From assembly GCF_918741295.1 (NCBI RefSeq), contig NZ_CAKKNB010000002.1, positions 930,001-994,000 on the forward strand: 64,000 nucleotides of DNA, given 5' to 3'. Each line of letters opens with the position of its first letter. The stretch's first letter is position 1. Both the position numbers and the translations under genes were made by a program. Source of the DNA: Aquabacterium sp. CECT 9606. GTDB lineage: Bacteria; Pseudomonadota; Gammaproteobacteria; Burkholderiales; Burkholderiaceae_C. Below, one piece after another: positions 53,911 to 62,736 of this stretch. Under the pieces are notes generated by a model. That model saw only the letters and a list, made by a program, of their open reading frames with translations. It did no database searches and was not told where the DNA came from.

Positions 53911-54831
53911 ATGAAAATCCTTTTGCTGGGCAAAGGCGGACAGGTCGGCTGGGAGTTGCAGCGCTCGCTGGCGTTGCTGGGTCAAGTCACCGCGCTTGAT
54001 TTTGATTCCATGGGGCCCGAGGCCGCGCCCCACCTCAGAGCTGATTTCAGCCACCCCGAACAAGTGGCGGCGATCGTGCAGGCGGTCAAGCCCGATGTGA
54101 TCGTCAACGCCGCAGCCCATACTGCGGTCGACAAGGCCGAGAGTGAGCCAGAGCTGGCACGGGCCATCAACGCCACCGCGCCTGGTTTGATCGCCATCGA
54201 GGCGGCCAAACTGGGGGCGCTGCTGGTGCACTACAGCACCGACTACGTGTTCGATGGCAGTGGCTCTGCCGCCCGCAACGAGTCCAGCCCCACCGCTCCC
54301 TTGAGCGTCTACGGTCGCACCAAGCTGGAAGGCGAACAGCTGATCCAGCAAAGCGGCTGTGCGCACTTCATCTTCCGCACCAGCTGGGTATACGCGGCGC
54401 GGGGGGGGAACTTCGCCAAGACCATGCTGCGTCTGGCGGCCGAGCGCGACCAGCTCAAAGTCATCAACGACCAGATTGGTGCACCCACCGGGGCCGATCT
54501 GCTGGCCGACGTCACCGCGCATGCCATCCGGGCTTTTCGCCAGGCCCAGCGTCCGGAGTTGATCGGTCTCTACCACCTGGTGGCCCAAGGCGAAACCAGC
54601 TGGTTCGACTACGCCCGTTTTGTCATCGAGTGGGCGCGGGCCCATGGCCAACCCATCAAGGTCGCCCCCGAGGCCATCGAATCCACAGGCACGGCGTCCT
54701 ATCCAACACCGGCGCAGCGTCCGCTCAATTCGCGCCTGGACACCACCAAGCTGCAGCAAACGCTGGGCTTGACCTTGCCCCATTGGGAGCAAGGTGTTCA
54801 GCGCATGCTCACTGAAATCACTGGGAAGTAA
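53911..54831 (+). CDS. rfbD: dTDP-4-dehydrorhamnose reductase
   Basis: The 306-residue protein is the last enzyme of dTDP-L-rhamnose synthesis. Motifs include LLGKGGQVGWELQRSL, NAAAHTAVDKAES, HYSTDYVFDGSG, YGRTKLEGEQLI and RTSWVYAARGGNFAKTMLRL. It starts five bases after rfbB and is in the usual rfbBDAC order. Confidence 0.96.
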   Translation: MKILLLGKGGQVGWELQRSLALLGQVTALDFDSMGPEAAPHLRADFSHPEQVAAIVQAVKPDVIVNAAAHTAVDKAESEPELARAINATAPGLIAIEAAKLGALLVHYSTDYVFDGSGSAARNESSPTAPLSVYGRTKLEGEQLIQQSGCAHFIFRTSWVYAARGGNFAKTMLRLAAERDQLKVINDQIGAPTGADLLADVTAHAIRAFRQAQRPELIGLYHLVAQGETSWFDYARFVIEWARAHGQPIKVAPEAIESTGTASYPTPAQRPLNSRLDTTKLQQTLGLTLPHWEQGVQRMLTEITGK

Positions 54832-54840
54832 CCCGTCATC

Positions 54841-55731
54841 ATGACTCTCTCGACACGCAAGGGCATCATCCTGGCTGGCGGCTCGGGCACGCGCCTGCAT
54901 CCCGCCACGTTGGCCATCAGCAAGCAATTGCTGCCGGTCTACGACAAGCCCATGATCTATTACCCGCTCAGCACCCTGTTGCTGGCCGGTATCCGCGACA
55001 TCCTCATCATCAGCACGCCGCAAGACACGCCGCGTTTTCAATCGCTGCTGGGCGATGGCAGCCAGTGGGGCGTGAACCTCAGCTATTGCGTGCAGCCCAG
55101 CCCTGATGGCCTTGCGCAGGCTTTCATCCTGGGCCGCGACTTCGTTGGCAACAACCCCAGCGCGCTGGTCCTGGGTGACAACATCTACTATGGCCACGAC
55201 CTGCAGGGCCTGTTGATGGACGCGGCTGGCCAGCCCGATGGCGCCAGCGTCTTTGCCTACCATGTGCACGACCCCGAGCGCTATGGCGTGGTCGACTTCG
55301 ATGCCAACAAGCGCGCTCTCAGCATCGAAGAAAAACCCAAGGCCCCCAAGAGCAATTACGCCGTCACCGGCTTGTATTTTTACGACAAGCAGGTGTGCGA
55401 CATCGCTGCCGAGATCAAGCCCAGCCCGCGTGGCGAGCTGGAGATCACCGACGTCAACGCCATGTACCTCAAGCAAGGCCAGCTCAATGTGCAGATCATG
55501 GGCCGTGGCTATGCCTGGTTGGACACCGGCACCCACGACAGCCTGCTGGAAGCCAGCCAGTTCATCGCCACGCTTGAAAAGCGCCAAGGCCTGAAGGTGG
55601 CTTGTCCTGAAGAAATTGCTTTCCGTTCGGGCTGGATCAGCGCCGAACAGGTCAGAAAGCTGGCCCAGCCCATGCTCAAGAACGGCTACGGCCAGTACTT
55701 GCTCAAAGTCATCAACGAGCAGGTGTTCTGA
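54841..55731 (+). CDS. rfbA: glucose-1-phosphate thymidylyltransferase
   Basis: The 296-residue enzyme makes dTDP-glucose, the first step of the pathway. It shows [51 protein letters not shown] and [20 protein letters not shown]. Length and motifs are typical of RmlA. It lies nine bases after rfbD. Confidence 0.97.
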   Translation: MTLSTRKGIILAGGSGTRLHPATLAISKQLLPVYDKPMIYYPLSTLLLAGIRDILIISTPQDTPRFQSLLGDGSQWGVNLSYCVQPSPDGLAQAFILGRDFVGNNPSALVLGDNIYYGHDLQGLLMDAAGQPDGASVFAYHVHDPERYGVVDFDANKRALSIEEKPKAPKSNYAVTGLYFYDKQVCDIAAEIKPSPRGELEITDVNAMYLKQGQLNVQIMGRGYAWLDTGTHDSLLEASQFIATLEKRQGLKVACPEEIAFRSGWISAEQVRKLAQPMLKNGYGQYLLKVINEQVF

Positions 55732-55733
55732 TC

Positions 55734-56297
55734 ATGAAGCTGATCCCCACGCGCATCCCCGATGTCGTCATCGTCGAGCCCGCTGTGTTTGGCGACGACC
55801 GCGGCTGGTTCATGGAAAGCTTCAACCAGCAGCGCTTCAATGCCGAGCTGGCCAAGTTGGGTTTGCCGGCACCTCGACCCTTCGTGCAAGACAACCACTC
55901 CTGCAGCAAGAAAGGCGTGTTGCGAGGCTTGCATTACCAGTTGCCGCCCAGCGCTCAAGGCAAGCTGGTGCGGGTGGTGCAAGGCGCCGCATTCGACGTG
56001 GCGGTGGACATTCGCCGTGGTTCGCCCACGTTTGGCCAGTGGGCGGGCGTTGAGCTTTCTGCGCAAAACAACCGGCAGTTGTGGGTGCCCGAAGGCTTTG
56101 CCCACGGCTTTTTGGCGCTGACAGACGACACGCACTTCTTGTACAAAACCACCGATGTTTACGCCAAGGATTGCGAGCGGGCCATAGTCTGGAATGACCC
56201 AGAGATCGGCATCGATTGGCCCTTGGCCGGGTTAATACCCAGTCTGGCTGCCAAAGATGCACAGGCCCCGCGTTTGAAGGATGCGGATTATTTCTAA
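55734..56297 (+). CDS. rfbC: dTDP-4-dehydrorhamnose 3,5-epimerase
   Basis: The 187-residue cupin-type epimerase shows VFGDDRGWFMESFNQQRF, QDNHSCSKKGVLRGLHYQLP with the catalytic histidine, GAAFDVAVDIRRGSPTFGQW, and WVPEGFAHGFLALTDDTHFL. It starts two bases after rfbA and completes the rhamnose set. Confidence 0.96.
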   Translation: MKLIPTRIPDVVIVEPAVFGDDRGWFMESFNQQRFNAELAKLGLPAPRPFVQDNHSCSKKGVLRGLHYQLPPSAQGKLVRVVQGAAFDVAVDIRRGSPTFGQWAGVELSAQNNRQLWVPEGFAHGFLALTDDTHFLYKTTDVYAKDCERAIVWNDPEIGIDWPLAGLIPSLAAKDAQAPRLKDADYF

Positions 56298-56326
56298 CGC
56301 TGTATTGCGCTCGGCATAATCCCGGC

Positions 56327-57301
56327 ATGTTGTCTTCCATGCCACGTGCCCCGGCAAGCTCTCCTTCCAGCTTCTGGCGAAATCTATTCACCTACGGGCT
56401 CATTGTTGGCTTTGCGGTGTGGTGCGTGATCGGGTTTCACCATGACCTGTCCAAGATCAGCCTGGCACCCTTGATCGCAGGCTGGCCTGCGGTTCTGGCT
56501 GCCACCGCCTTGTCCCTGCTGAACTACGCTTTGCGCGTGGTGCGGTGGAAAATGTATTTGACGCGGTTGGGGCATGCGCTGCCCTGGCGCTTTGTGTCGC
56601 TCACGTTCATGTCGGGCTTTGCCTTCACCTTGTCGCCTGGCAAATTGGGTGAGATGGTGCGGGCCCGTTATTACCAGCCCTTGGGCATCCCCGTTTCCGG
56701 CCTCATGGCCGGCTTTTTTGTGGAACGCCTGCTCGACCTGCTGGCCATGATTTTGCTGGCCGTGGCCGTGCTGGCCGAGTTGCAGGCCTACCGGCAGGCG
56801 CTGTGGGTGGCCGTCGGCCTGGTGTCCGGCTTGATGGCCATGCTGGCGTTGACGCCCTGGCCTTGGGTGGCACAGCGCATGGCCAACCACCGCTTGGCCG
56901 GTGGCAAGCTGCTCAAGGCCGCGCAATCGGTGGTGACCATGCTGGGCAGTGCGCGCCAGTTCCTCACACCGGGCATCTTGTTCATGAGCCTGTCCCTTGG
57001 TTTGTTGGCCTGGGGTGCCGAGGCCGTCGGGCTCAAACTGGTGGGCGATGTGATTTCCCCGGCGCCCTTGCCGCTGTCATCGGCGATGGGTATTTATGCC
57101 ATCGCCATCATCGTCGGAGCCCTGTCCTTCCTGCCTGGTGGTCTGGGCAGCACCGAGGCCGTCATGGCCAGCTTGTTGTATGCGCATGGCTACCAGCTGC
57201 CCGATGCCATCCTTCTGACACTGGTGTGTCGTCTCTTGACACTGTGGTTGGCCGTGCTCATCGGCTGGGTTTGCGTGTGGGCTTTGCGAGGCCAAAGGTA
57301 A
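56327..57301 (+). CDS. lysylphosphatidylglycerol synthase TM-domain (UPF0104) membrane protein
   Basis: The 324-residue protein has about eight hydrophobic segments and the UPF0104/pfam03706 pattern: YALRVVRWKMYL near residue 65, FAFTLSPGKLGEMVRARYYQ as the conserved central motif, and FLPGGLGSTEAVMASLLYAH near the C-terminus. Family members act as flippases or accessory factors in lipid and glycolipid export. The start at 56327 (or 56339) lies 29 bases after rfbC; codons further upstream overlap rfbC. Its position just before the HAD-UbiA gene suggests a role with a polyprenyl-linked sugar. Confidence 0.85.
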   Translation: MLSSMPRAPASSPSSFWRNLFTYGLIVGFAVWCVIGFHHDLSKISLAPLIAGWPAVLAATALSLLNYALRVVRWKMYLTRLGHALPWRFVSLTFMSGFAFTLSPGKLGEMVRARYYQPLGIPVSGLMAGFFVERLLDLLAMILLAVAVLAELQAYRQALWVAVGLVSGLMAMLALTPWPWVAQRMANHRLAGGKLLKAAQSVVTMLGSARQFLTPGILFMSLSLGLLAWGAEAVGLKLVGDVISPAPLPLSSAMGIYAIAIIVGALSFLPGGLGSTEAVMASLLYAHGYQLPDAILLTLVCRLLTLWLAVLIGWVCVWALRGQR

Positions 57302-57308
57302 AAGTTTC

Positions 57309-58736
57309 ATGTCCCCAATTCAATCGACCCCGCTGTGCGTGGACCTGGATGGCTCGCTCATTCACAGCGATTTGCTGTTCGAGTCTTTTCTGCTGCTGGT
57401 CAAGCTGAACCCATTGCTGCTGCTGTTGGTGCCATTTTGGTTGCTGGGTGGCAAGGCCAGGTTGAAGGCCGAGATCGCCAGCCGCGTGCAGATCAATGGC
57501 GCCGCTTTGCCTTACTCCGAGGCCTTTCTCGCTTGGCTCAAGGGCCAGAAAGAACAGGGGCGCGAGATCTGGTTGTGCACCGCGTCCGATCAGCGCCTGG
57601 CGCAGGCCGTGGCTCGGCATGTCGGCCTGTTCAACGGTGTGCTGGCCAGCGACGGCCACACCAATCTGTCGGGCAGCAACAAGGCCAGCCAACTGGTTCA
57701 GCGCTTCGGTGAGAAAGGCTTCGACTATTGCGGCAACGACCACGTTGATCTCAAGGTGTGGCAGCACGCGCGCGCAGCCATCGTGGTCAACGCCGGGCCA
57801 CGGCTGGAAGCCAGTGCCCGCGCTTGTACCCAGGTCGAGGCCGTTTTCCAGCCGCCCAAATCGGGCATCAGGGTGGCCTTGAAGGCCTTGCGTGTTCACC
57901 AGTGGGCCAAGAACGCGCTCATCTTTGTGCCTCTGGCCGCTGCGCACCGCCTGGGCGACATGCCCACCTTGGTGGCGGGCCTGGTGGCGTTCGCGTCGTT
58001 CAGCTTGTGCGCTTCGTCGGTCTACCTGCTCAACGACATGCTGGACCTGGAGGCCGACCGTCAGCATCCCCGCAAATGCAAGCGACCTTTCGCGGCAGGC
58101 ACGCTCAGCCTGCTGTTCGGCCTGTTGGCCGCGCCGGCCTTGCTGTTGATTTCACTGGCGCTGGCACTGACCTTGCCGCTCAAGTTCCTGGCGGTGCTGG
58201 GGGCATATTACCTGGTGACGCTGGCGTATTCGTTCGGCCTGAAGCGCCTGGTCATGATCGATGTCCTGACCCTGGCCGGGCTGTACACCGTGCGCATCGT
58301 GGCGGGTGCGGCCGCCACCGACATTCCACTGTCTTTCTGGCTGCTGCTGTTTGCCATCTTCATCTTCCTGAGTCTGGCCATCGTCAAGCGCTATGCCGAA
58401 CTGCACGCCATGCGCAAGCAGGGCCAGCTCAAGGCCAGCGGGCGGGGCTACCAGGTTGAAGACCTGGCCTTGCTGCAAAGCCTGGGCGGCTCTTCCGGTT
58501 ACATCAGCATCCTGGTGCTGGCCTTGTACGTCAACTCGCCAGACATCGCCGTCTTGTACAAGCATCCCAAAATGGTGTGGATGCTGTGTCCGATCATGCT
58601 GTATTGGGTCAGCCGGGTGTGGATGCAGACGCACCGCGGCCACATGCACGACGATCCCCTTGTCTTCGCCCTGAAAGACCGGATCAGCTTGCTCACCGGT
58701 GTGGCTGCCGCAGCGGTGTTGTGGCTAGCCGTTTGA
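57309..58736 (+). CDS. HAD phosphatase-UbiA prenyltransferase fusion, predicted polyprenyl-phosphate phosphoribosyltransferase
   Basis: The 475-residue protein has an N-terminal HAD domain (about 8-185) with VDLDGSLIHSD (D12 and D14), TASDQRLAQAVARH and the late acidic motif GNDHVDLKVW. A UbiA-type membrane domain (about 190-475) follows, with NDMLDLEADRQHP (the NDxxDxxxD motif) and KRPFAAG. The UbiA part is the type seen in mycobacterial DPPR synthase (Rv3806c), which transfers 5-phosphoribose to decaprenyl phosphate. The HAD domain could remove the 5-phosphate, a step done by a separate protein in mycobacteria. That linkage is inferred from fusion and context. DprE1- and DprE2-like genes follow directly. 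Confidence 0.82.
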   Translation: MSPIQSTPLCVDLDGSLIHSDLLFESFLLLVKLNPLLLLLVPFWLLGGKARLKAEIASRVQINGAALPYSEAFLAWLKGQKEQGREIWLCTASDQRLAQAVARHVGLFNGVLASDGHTNLSGSNKASQLVQRFGEKGFDYCGNDHVDLKVWQHARAAIVVNAGPRLEASARACTQVEAVFQPPKSGIRVALKALRVHQWAKNALIFVPLAAAHRLGDMPTLVAGLVAFASFSLCASSVYLLNDMLDLEADRQHPRKCKRPFAAGTLSLLFGLLAAPALLLISLALALTLPLKFLAVLGAYYLVTLAYSFGLKRLVMIDVLTLAGLYTVRIVAGAAATDIPLSFWLLLFAIFIFLSLAIVKRYAELHAMRKQGQLKASGRGYQVEDLALLQSLGGSSGYISILVLALYVNSPDIAVLYKHPKMVWMLCPIMLYWVSRVWMQTHRGHMHDDPLVFALKDRISLLTGVAAAAVLWLAV

Positions 58737-58747
58737 CGAACCAGGGC

Positions 58748-60088
58748 ATGGCAACCCAGGCGGTCACCTCGTGGGGCCGGGTCATGCGCCCGGAGCAGCA
58801 GGTGCTGGGCATGCCCAGCCGCCATGCGAGCCTGCCCCTGCCTGCCGATGGCCGGTCCACGGTTTTACCGCATGGCAATGGCCGCAGCTACGGGGACAGC
58901 AACCTGAACCCGGGCGGCGCCCTGGTGTTGGGCCGCCAGCTGGACCGCTTCATCGAATTCGATCCCGCCACCGGCTTGATCACTTGCGAAGCGGGTGTTC
59001 TGTTGTCAGAGATCCTGCGCCTCATCGTGCCGCAAGGCTGGTTCTTGCCAGTCACGCCTGGCACGCAGTTCGTCACCGTGGGCGGGGCCATTGCCAATGA
59101 TGTACACGGCAAAAACCACCACCTGGTTGGCTCCTTCGGCAACCACGTCACGCAGTTCGAGTTGGTGCGCTCAGATGGCACCCGACGCCTTTGCTCGCCC
59201 ACTCAGGATGCTGATTGGTTTGCGGCCACCGTGGGTGGCCTGGGACTGACCGGCATGATCACCTGGGCGCAAATCCAGCTTCGGCGCATCGCCAATCCTT
59301 ATCTGCAAACCGAAAGCATTCGGTTTCGCAGCCTTGAAGAGTTCTTCGAACTCAGCCAGGATTCGGAGGCGGATCACGAGTACACGGTCTCATGGATTGA
59401 CTGCGCCTTTGCGGGCAAGCGCCTGGGGCGTGGCCTCTTCAACCGGGCCAACCACGCGCCTGCGGTCATGAACCCGGCCTTGGCCGAGCAACTGCCCAAC
59501 CCTGTTGATGAAAGCAGTCGGCGGGTGCCCTTCACGCCGCCAATCTCCTTGATCAACAACCTGTCGCTCAAGGCCTTCAATCTGGCCTATTTCAATCGTC
59601 AGCAAGGCGATCGCGTTCAGGCTCTACAGCACTACCGCCCCTTCTTTTATCCATTGGACGCGCTGCTGGAGTGGAACCGCATCTATGGGCCCAAAGGGTT
59701 CTACCAATACCAGTGCGTGGTTCCGCCCGAACAAGCTTTGCCCGCCACCCGCCAGTTGCTGCAAACCATCGTGGACAGTGGCATGGGCTCGTTCCTGGCA
59801 GTGCTCAAGCAATTTGGCACGCCGCCATCGCGCGGCATGCTCTCGTTTCCCATGCCGGGCACCACCTTGGCCCTGGACTTTCCCAATCAAGGCGAGCGGC
59901 TGCACCGCCTGTTCGCCCAATTGGACGGCATTGTGCAAACCGCCGGTGGCCGCCTCTACCCTGCCAAGGATGGCCGCATGGGCGCGCAGATTTTCAAGGC
60001 CGGCCACCCTCGGTGGGCTGCTTTTTCCCAATTTGTCGATCCGCGATTTTCGTCAGGTTTCTGGCGGCGGGTCATGGAGTCCACATGA
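58748..60088 (+). CDS. FAD-binding oxidoreductase, DprE1-like
   Basis: The 446-residue enzyme has an FAD-binding PCMH-type domain with LPHGNGRSYGDSNLN and NDVHGKNHHLVGSFGNHVTQ, both characteristic of DprE1, and a C-terminal substrate domain ending FSQFVDPRFSSGFWRRV. DprE1 oxidises the 2'-hydroxyl of decaprenyl-phosphoryl ribose as the first half of epimerisation to arabinose. The frame is open from 58577 but that part overlaps the UbiA gene. ATG 58748 is used; a TTG around 58733 is an alternative, as the ribosome site is weak. Its stop overlaps the start of the DprE2-like gene (ATGA). Confidence 0.87.
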   Translation: MATQAVTSWGRVMRPEQQVLGMPSRHASLPLPADGRSTVLPHGNGRSYGDSNLNPGGALVLGRQLDRFIEFDPATGLITCEAGVLLSEILRLIVPQGWFLPVTPGTQFVTVGGAIANDVHGKNHHLVGSFGNHVTQFELVRSDGTRRLCSPTQDADWFAATVGGLGLTGMITWAQIQLRRIANPYLQTESIRFRSLEEFFELSQDSEADHEYTVSWIDCAFAGKRLGRGLFNRANHAPAVMNPALAEQLPNPVDESSRRVPFTPPISLINNLSLKAFNLAYFNRQQGDRVQALQHYRPFFYPLDALLEWNRIYGPKGFYQYQCVVPPEQALPATRQLLQTIVDSGMGSFLAVLKQFGTPPSRGMLSFPMPGTTLALDFPNQGERLHRLFAQLDGIVQTAGGRLYPAKDGRMGAQIFKAGHPRWAAFSQFVDPRFSSGFWRRVMEST

Positions 60089-60822
60089 AGAAGATCCTGA
60101 TCGTCGGGGCCACCTCGGCCATGGCCGAAGCCTGCGCCAGGCGTTGGGCCCAACAGGGCGACCACCTGTTCTTGGCCGCGCGCAACGCCCAGCAATTGCA
60201 ATCCCTGGCCGCCGACCTGCAAACGCGTGGCGCGACCAAGGTGGGTTCCCGCGTTTTTGACGCCAACCAGCACGACCAGCACGCGGCCTTGCTGGCCGAC
60301 GCCACCCAAACCCTGGGAGGGCTGGACACGGTGTTGATCGCCCACGGCACGCTCACCGACCAGGACCGTGCCCAGCACGATGTGGATTACGCCCTGGCTG
60401 AAATCGGCACCAATGGCTTGTCCGTCATCGCCTTGCTGACCCTGGTGGCCAACCAGTTGGAGCAACAAGGGCGTGGCGCCATCGCCGTCATCTCGTCCGT
60501 GGCGGGTGATCGGGGCCGTCAAAGCAACTACGTTTACGGCAGTGCCAAAGCCATGGTGTCGGCCTTCACCTCGGGTTTGCGCCAGCGCCTGGCCAAAAAA
60601 GGCGTGCATGTGGTCACCGTCAAACCCGGTTTTGTGGACACGCCCATGACCGCACACCTGCCCAAGGGGCCGCTGTGGGCCAAGCCGGATCAAGTGGCCA
60701 AGGACATCAGCCAAGCCATCGACAAAGGGCGCCGCATCGTCTATACCCCTGGCTTCTGGCAACTGATCATGTTCATCATCAAGACAATTCCAGAGTTTGT
60801 GTTTGTCAAACTCAAGTTGTAA
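60085..60822 (+). CDS. short-chain dehydrogenase, DprE2-like
   Basis: The 245-residue protein shows the cofactor motif VGATSAMAEACARRW, an IAHGTL segment in the NNAG position, ISSVAGDRGRQSNYVYGSAK with the catalytic Tyr and Lys, and VKPGFVDTPMTAHLPKGPLW, typical of the DprE2 group. DprE2 reduces the 2-keto intermediate to decaprenyl-phosphoryl arabinose. ATG 60085 overlaps the DprE1-like stop by four bases; the longer open frame from 59671 is a shadow of that gene. The C-terminal hydrophobic segment (FWQLIMFIIKTIPEFVFV) may associate with the membrane. Confidence 0.88.
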   Translation: MKKILIVGATSAMAEACARRWAQQGDHLFLAARNAQQLQSLAADLQTRGATKVGSRVFDANQHDQHAALLADATQTLGGLDTVLIAHGTLTDQDRAQHDVDYALAEIGTNGLSVIALLTLVANQLEQQGRGAIAVISSVAGDRGRQSNYVYGSAKAMVSAFTSGLRQRLAKKGVHVVTVKPGFVDTPMTAHLPKGPLWAKPDQVAKDISQAIDKGRRIVYTPGFWQLIMFIIKTIPEFVFVKLKL

Positions 60823-60845
60823 CTTGCAGGGGCTTGGGATGACGC

Positions 60846-60878
60846 GGCGAACCCCCATGAGTGAGCGTGGGTTGCGCC
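60846..60878. terminator. imperfect hairpin after the DprE2-like gene
   Basis: GGCGAACCC (60846-60854) pairs with GGGTTGCGCC (60869-60878) with one bulged base, 24 bases after the stop. There is no T-run. The rest of the 165-base gap before the next gene is AT-richer and probably contains its promoter. Confidence 0.35.
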
Positions 60879-60987
60879 GACAATTGCCTACCATTTGAAG
60901 GGCTTCTGACCTATCCTTGACGAAAGTGCAATTGATGTAGTTGTTACATTATTTTGCCGTTAGTTTGGATGGAGTGTGTCCCGCATC

Positions 60988-62523
60988 ATGAATTTCCGAC
61001 GATTGACATTGTCGCTATTGGCTGCGATCTCAGTCGCTGTCGTTGTAATCCTGGCTTGGTGGTTTATCAGGCTCATGCCGGTGTCCGCCGGTCAGTACCA
61101 TGTGCGTGGTCATTTTGGGCCCGTGGTCAACTGGCCGCTGATTCCATTGCAAGTATTGACCTTGCCAGACGGTCGTTTGCTGAGTTATGGCTCCGATGCC
61201 ACTGGCCGGCAAAGCGGGCTCGAAATCTACGATATTTGGGATCCCAAAAAAGGCGTGGGCCCTGAATCCCACCTGACTTTGCCCAATACCACGGGCACCG
61301 ACATATTCTGCAGCGGACAGCTCCTGATTCCTTCCAACCAAACTGTTTTACTGGTGGGGGGGGATCGCACCGTTGATGGGCGGCGAAATTGGTCGTCGCC
61401 GGATGTGAATGTTTTCAGTTACGCAGTCAATCAGCTGAAGTCGAGTGGGCAAACCATGGCCAATCCCCGGTGGTATCCCACTGTGGCCACGCTGGCGAAT
61501 GGTGAAGTTCTGGTTTTGGGTGGGCGGCTTGACCCCACCCATTTCGTGCCCACCCCCGAGATATACACCCCTGAAAAAGGCTGGCGTGCATTGACGGGTG
61601 CCAGCAGTGATGAAGCTTTTGGTTCTAAGAACTGGGATTATCCCCGGGCCTGGCAAACCCAGCGCGGCGACCTGGTCATATTATCCGGTACTGGTGATAT
61701 TTTTTCTCTGGACGTCACAGGCAAAGGCAGCGTTAAAAAACTGGGGGCCAAGTTGTCGGTTGGGCATGTCGATGTGCCCTCGCTGATGTACGCCCCGGGC
61801 AAGATCCTCTCCATGCGCAACCATGGCGAGGCATACAAGGTTGACATCAATGGGCAGGAGCCCGTGCCCACCAAGTTGGAGTGGTTCGGCATGGCCCGAC
61901 ACTATGCGTCCGCCACGGTGATGGCTGATGGCGGTGTTTTCATCAGCGGTGGCGGCCTGCGCAATAACAGTGACAAAGATCACATATTGGCTAATCGCGT
62001 GACCATGATTTGGAATCCGGTGACAGAAAAATTCACCATGGCCGACGTGGCTCAGAAAAACAGGCTTTACCACTCGGTGGCCTTGCTGTTGCCTGACGCC
62101 ACCGTGTTCACGGGCGGCGGCGGTGCTGGTTATGCCAAGGCCGAAAACAACCTCAATGCAGAAATTTATTACCCGCCTTATTTGTACGAAAAGAATGGCA
62201 GTGGTCAATTGGCTCGCCGACCGGTGATTGGCAGTGCGCCGGATTTCATCGCCTGGGGTCACCAATTTGAATTGAAGGTGGATGCTGAGGTGTCCCGATT
62301 GACCTTGATCAAACTGGGCTCATCCACCCATGTGCAGGTTTTTGACCAACGTTTCCTGGATTTGCCTTTCACCAAGGAAGGTAACGCCGCTTACAAGGTC
62401 ACGGCCCCCACGAGTGCCAATATGGCCCCGCCGGGGTATTACTTCCTGTTTGCGTTTGACAAAAATGGGGTGCCCAGCATCGCCAAAGTTGTCAAATTGG
62501 CAGCTCCTGCGGTGACAAGCTGA
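60988..62523 (+). CDS. membrane-anchored galactose oxidase-like copper radical oxidase
   Basis: The 511-residue protein has one N-terminal membrane anchor (about residues 7-30), a kelch-type propeller and a C-terminal DUF1929 domain. All the residues that define galactose oxidase and GlxA appear: the cross-linked cysteine in DIFCSGQLL (C108), the radical tyrosine in NPRWYPTVATL (Y163), the axial tyrosine and histidine in RLYHSVALLLPD (Y361, H362), and the last copper histidine in SSTHVQVFDQRF (H448). It should oxidise a primary alcohol, such as a sugar C6, outside the membrane with oxygen and release peroxide. ATG 60988 has GGAG 13 bases upstream; a GTG at 60976 is possible. It lies between the D-arabinose-type module and epsF. 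Confidence 0.85.
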   Translation: MNFRRLTLSLLAAISVAVVVILAWWFIRLMPVSAGQYHVRGHFGPVVNWPLIPLQVLTLPDGRLLSYGSDATGRQSGLEIYDIWDPKKGVGPESHLTLPNTTGTDIFCSGQLLIPSNQTVLLVGGDRTVDGRRNWSSPDVNVFSYAVNQLKSSGQTMANPRWYPTVATLANGEVLVLGGRLDPTHFVPTPEIYTPEKGWRALTGASSDEAFGSKNWDYPRAWQTQRGDLVILSGTGDIFSLDVTGKGSVKKLGAKLSVGHVDVPSLMYAPGKILSMRNHGEAYKVDINGQEPVPTKLEWFGMARHYASATVMADGGVFISGGGLRNNSDKDHILANRVTMIWNPVTEKFTMADVAQKNRLYHSVALLLPDATVFTGGGGAGYAKAENNLNAEIYYPPYLYEKNGSGQLARRPVIGSAPDFIAWGHQFELKVDAEVSRLTLIKLGSSTHVQVFDQRFLDLPFTKEGNAAYKVTAPTSANMAPPGYYFLFAFDKNGVPSIAKVVKLAAPAVTS

Positions 62524-62736
62524 GAATCCGGGCATGGTCTGTGCAAGCGCAGGGCCTGCGGGAAGAAATTTTCTGAACTAAACGCCAACAGCCTGGTCAG
62601 TGTTTGGGCAGGTATCTTCGGCCCGTTGCAGCCTCGTCACAGGCGGCGGGCTGAGTTGTCCCTTTGCCTACCCCTTCAGCGAATCACTGTAGACTCAAAA
62701 CTACTCTGCTCGAAGTAACTGACCAAGGTCTGTCGA

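Noticed and set aside
60917..60950. Sigma-70 promoter for the copper oxidase gene (TTGACG with a TACATT)
   Set aside because: The spacing between the hexamers is about 22 bases, too long for a credible call.
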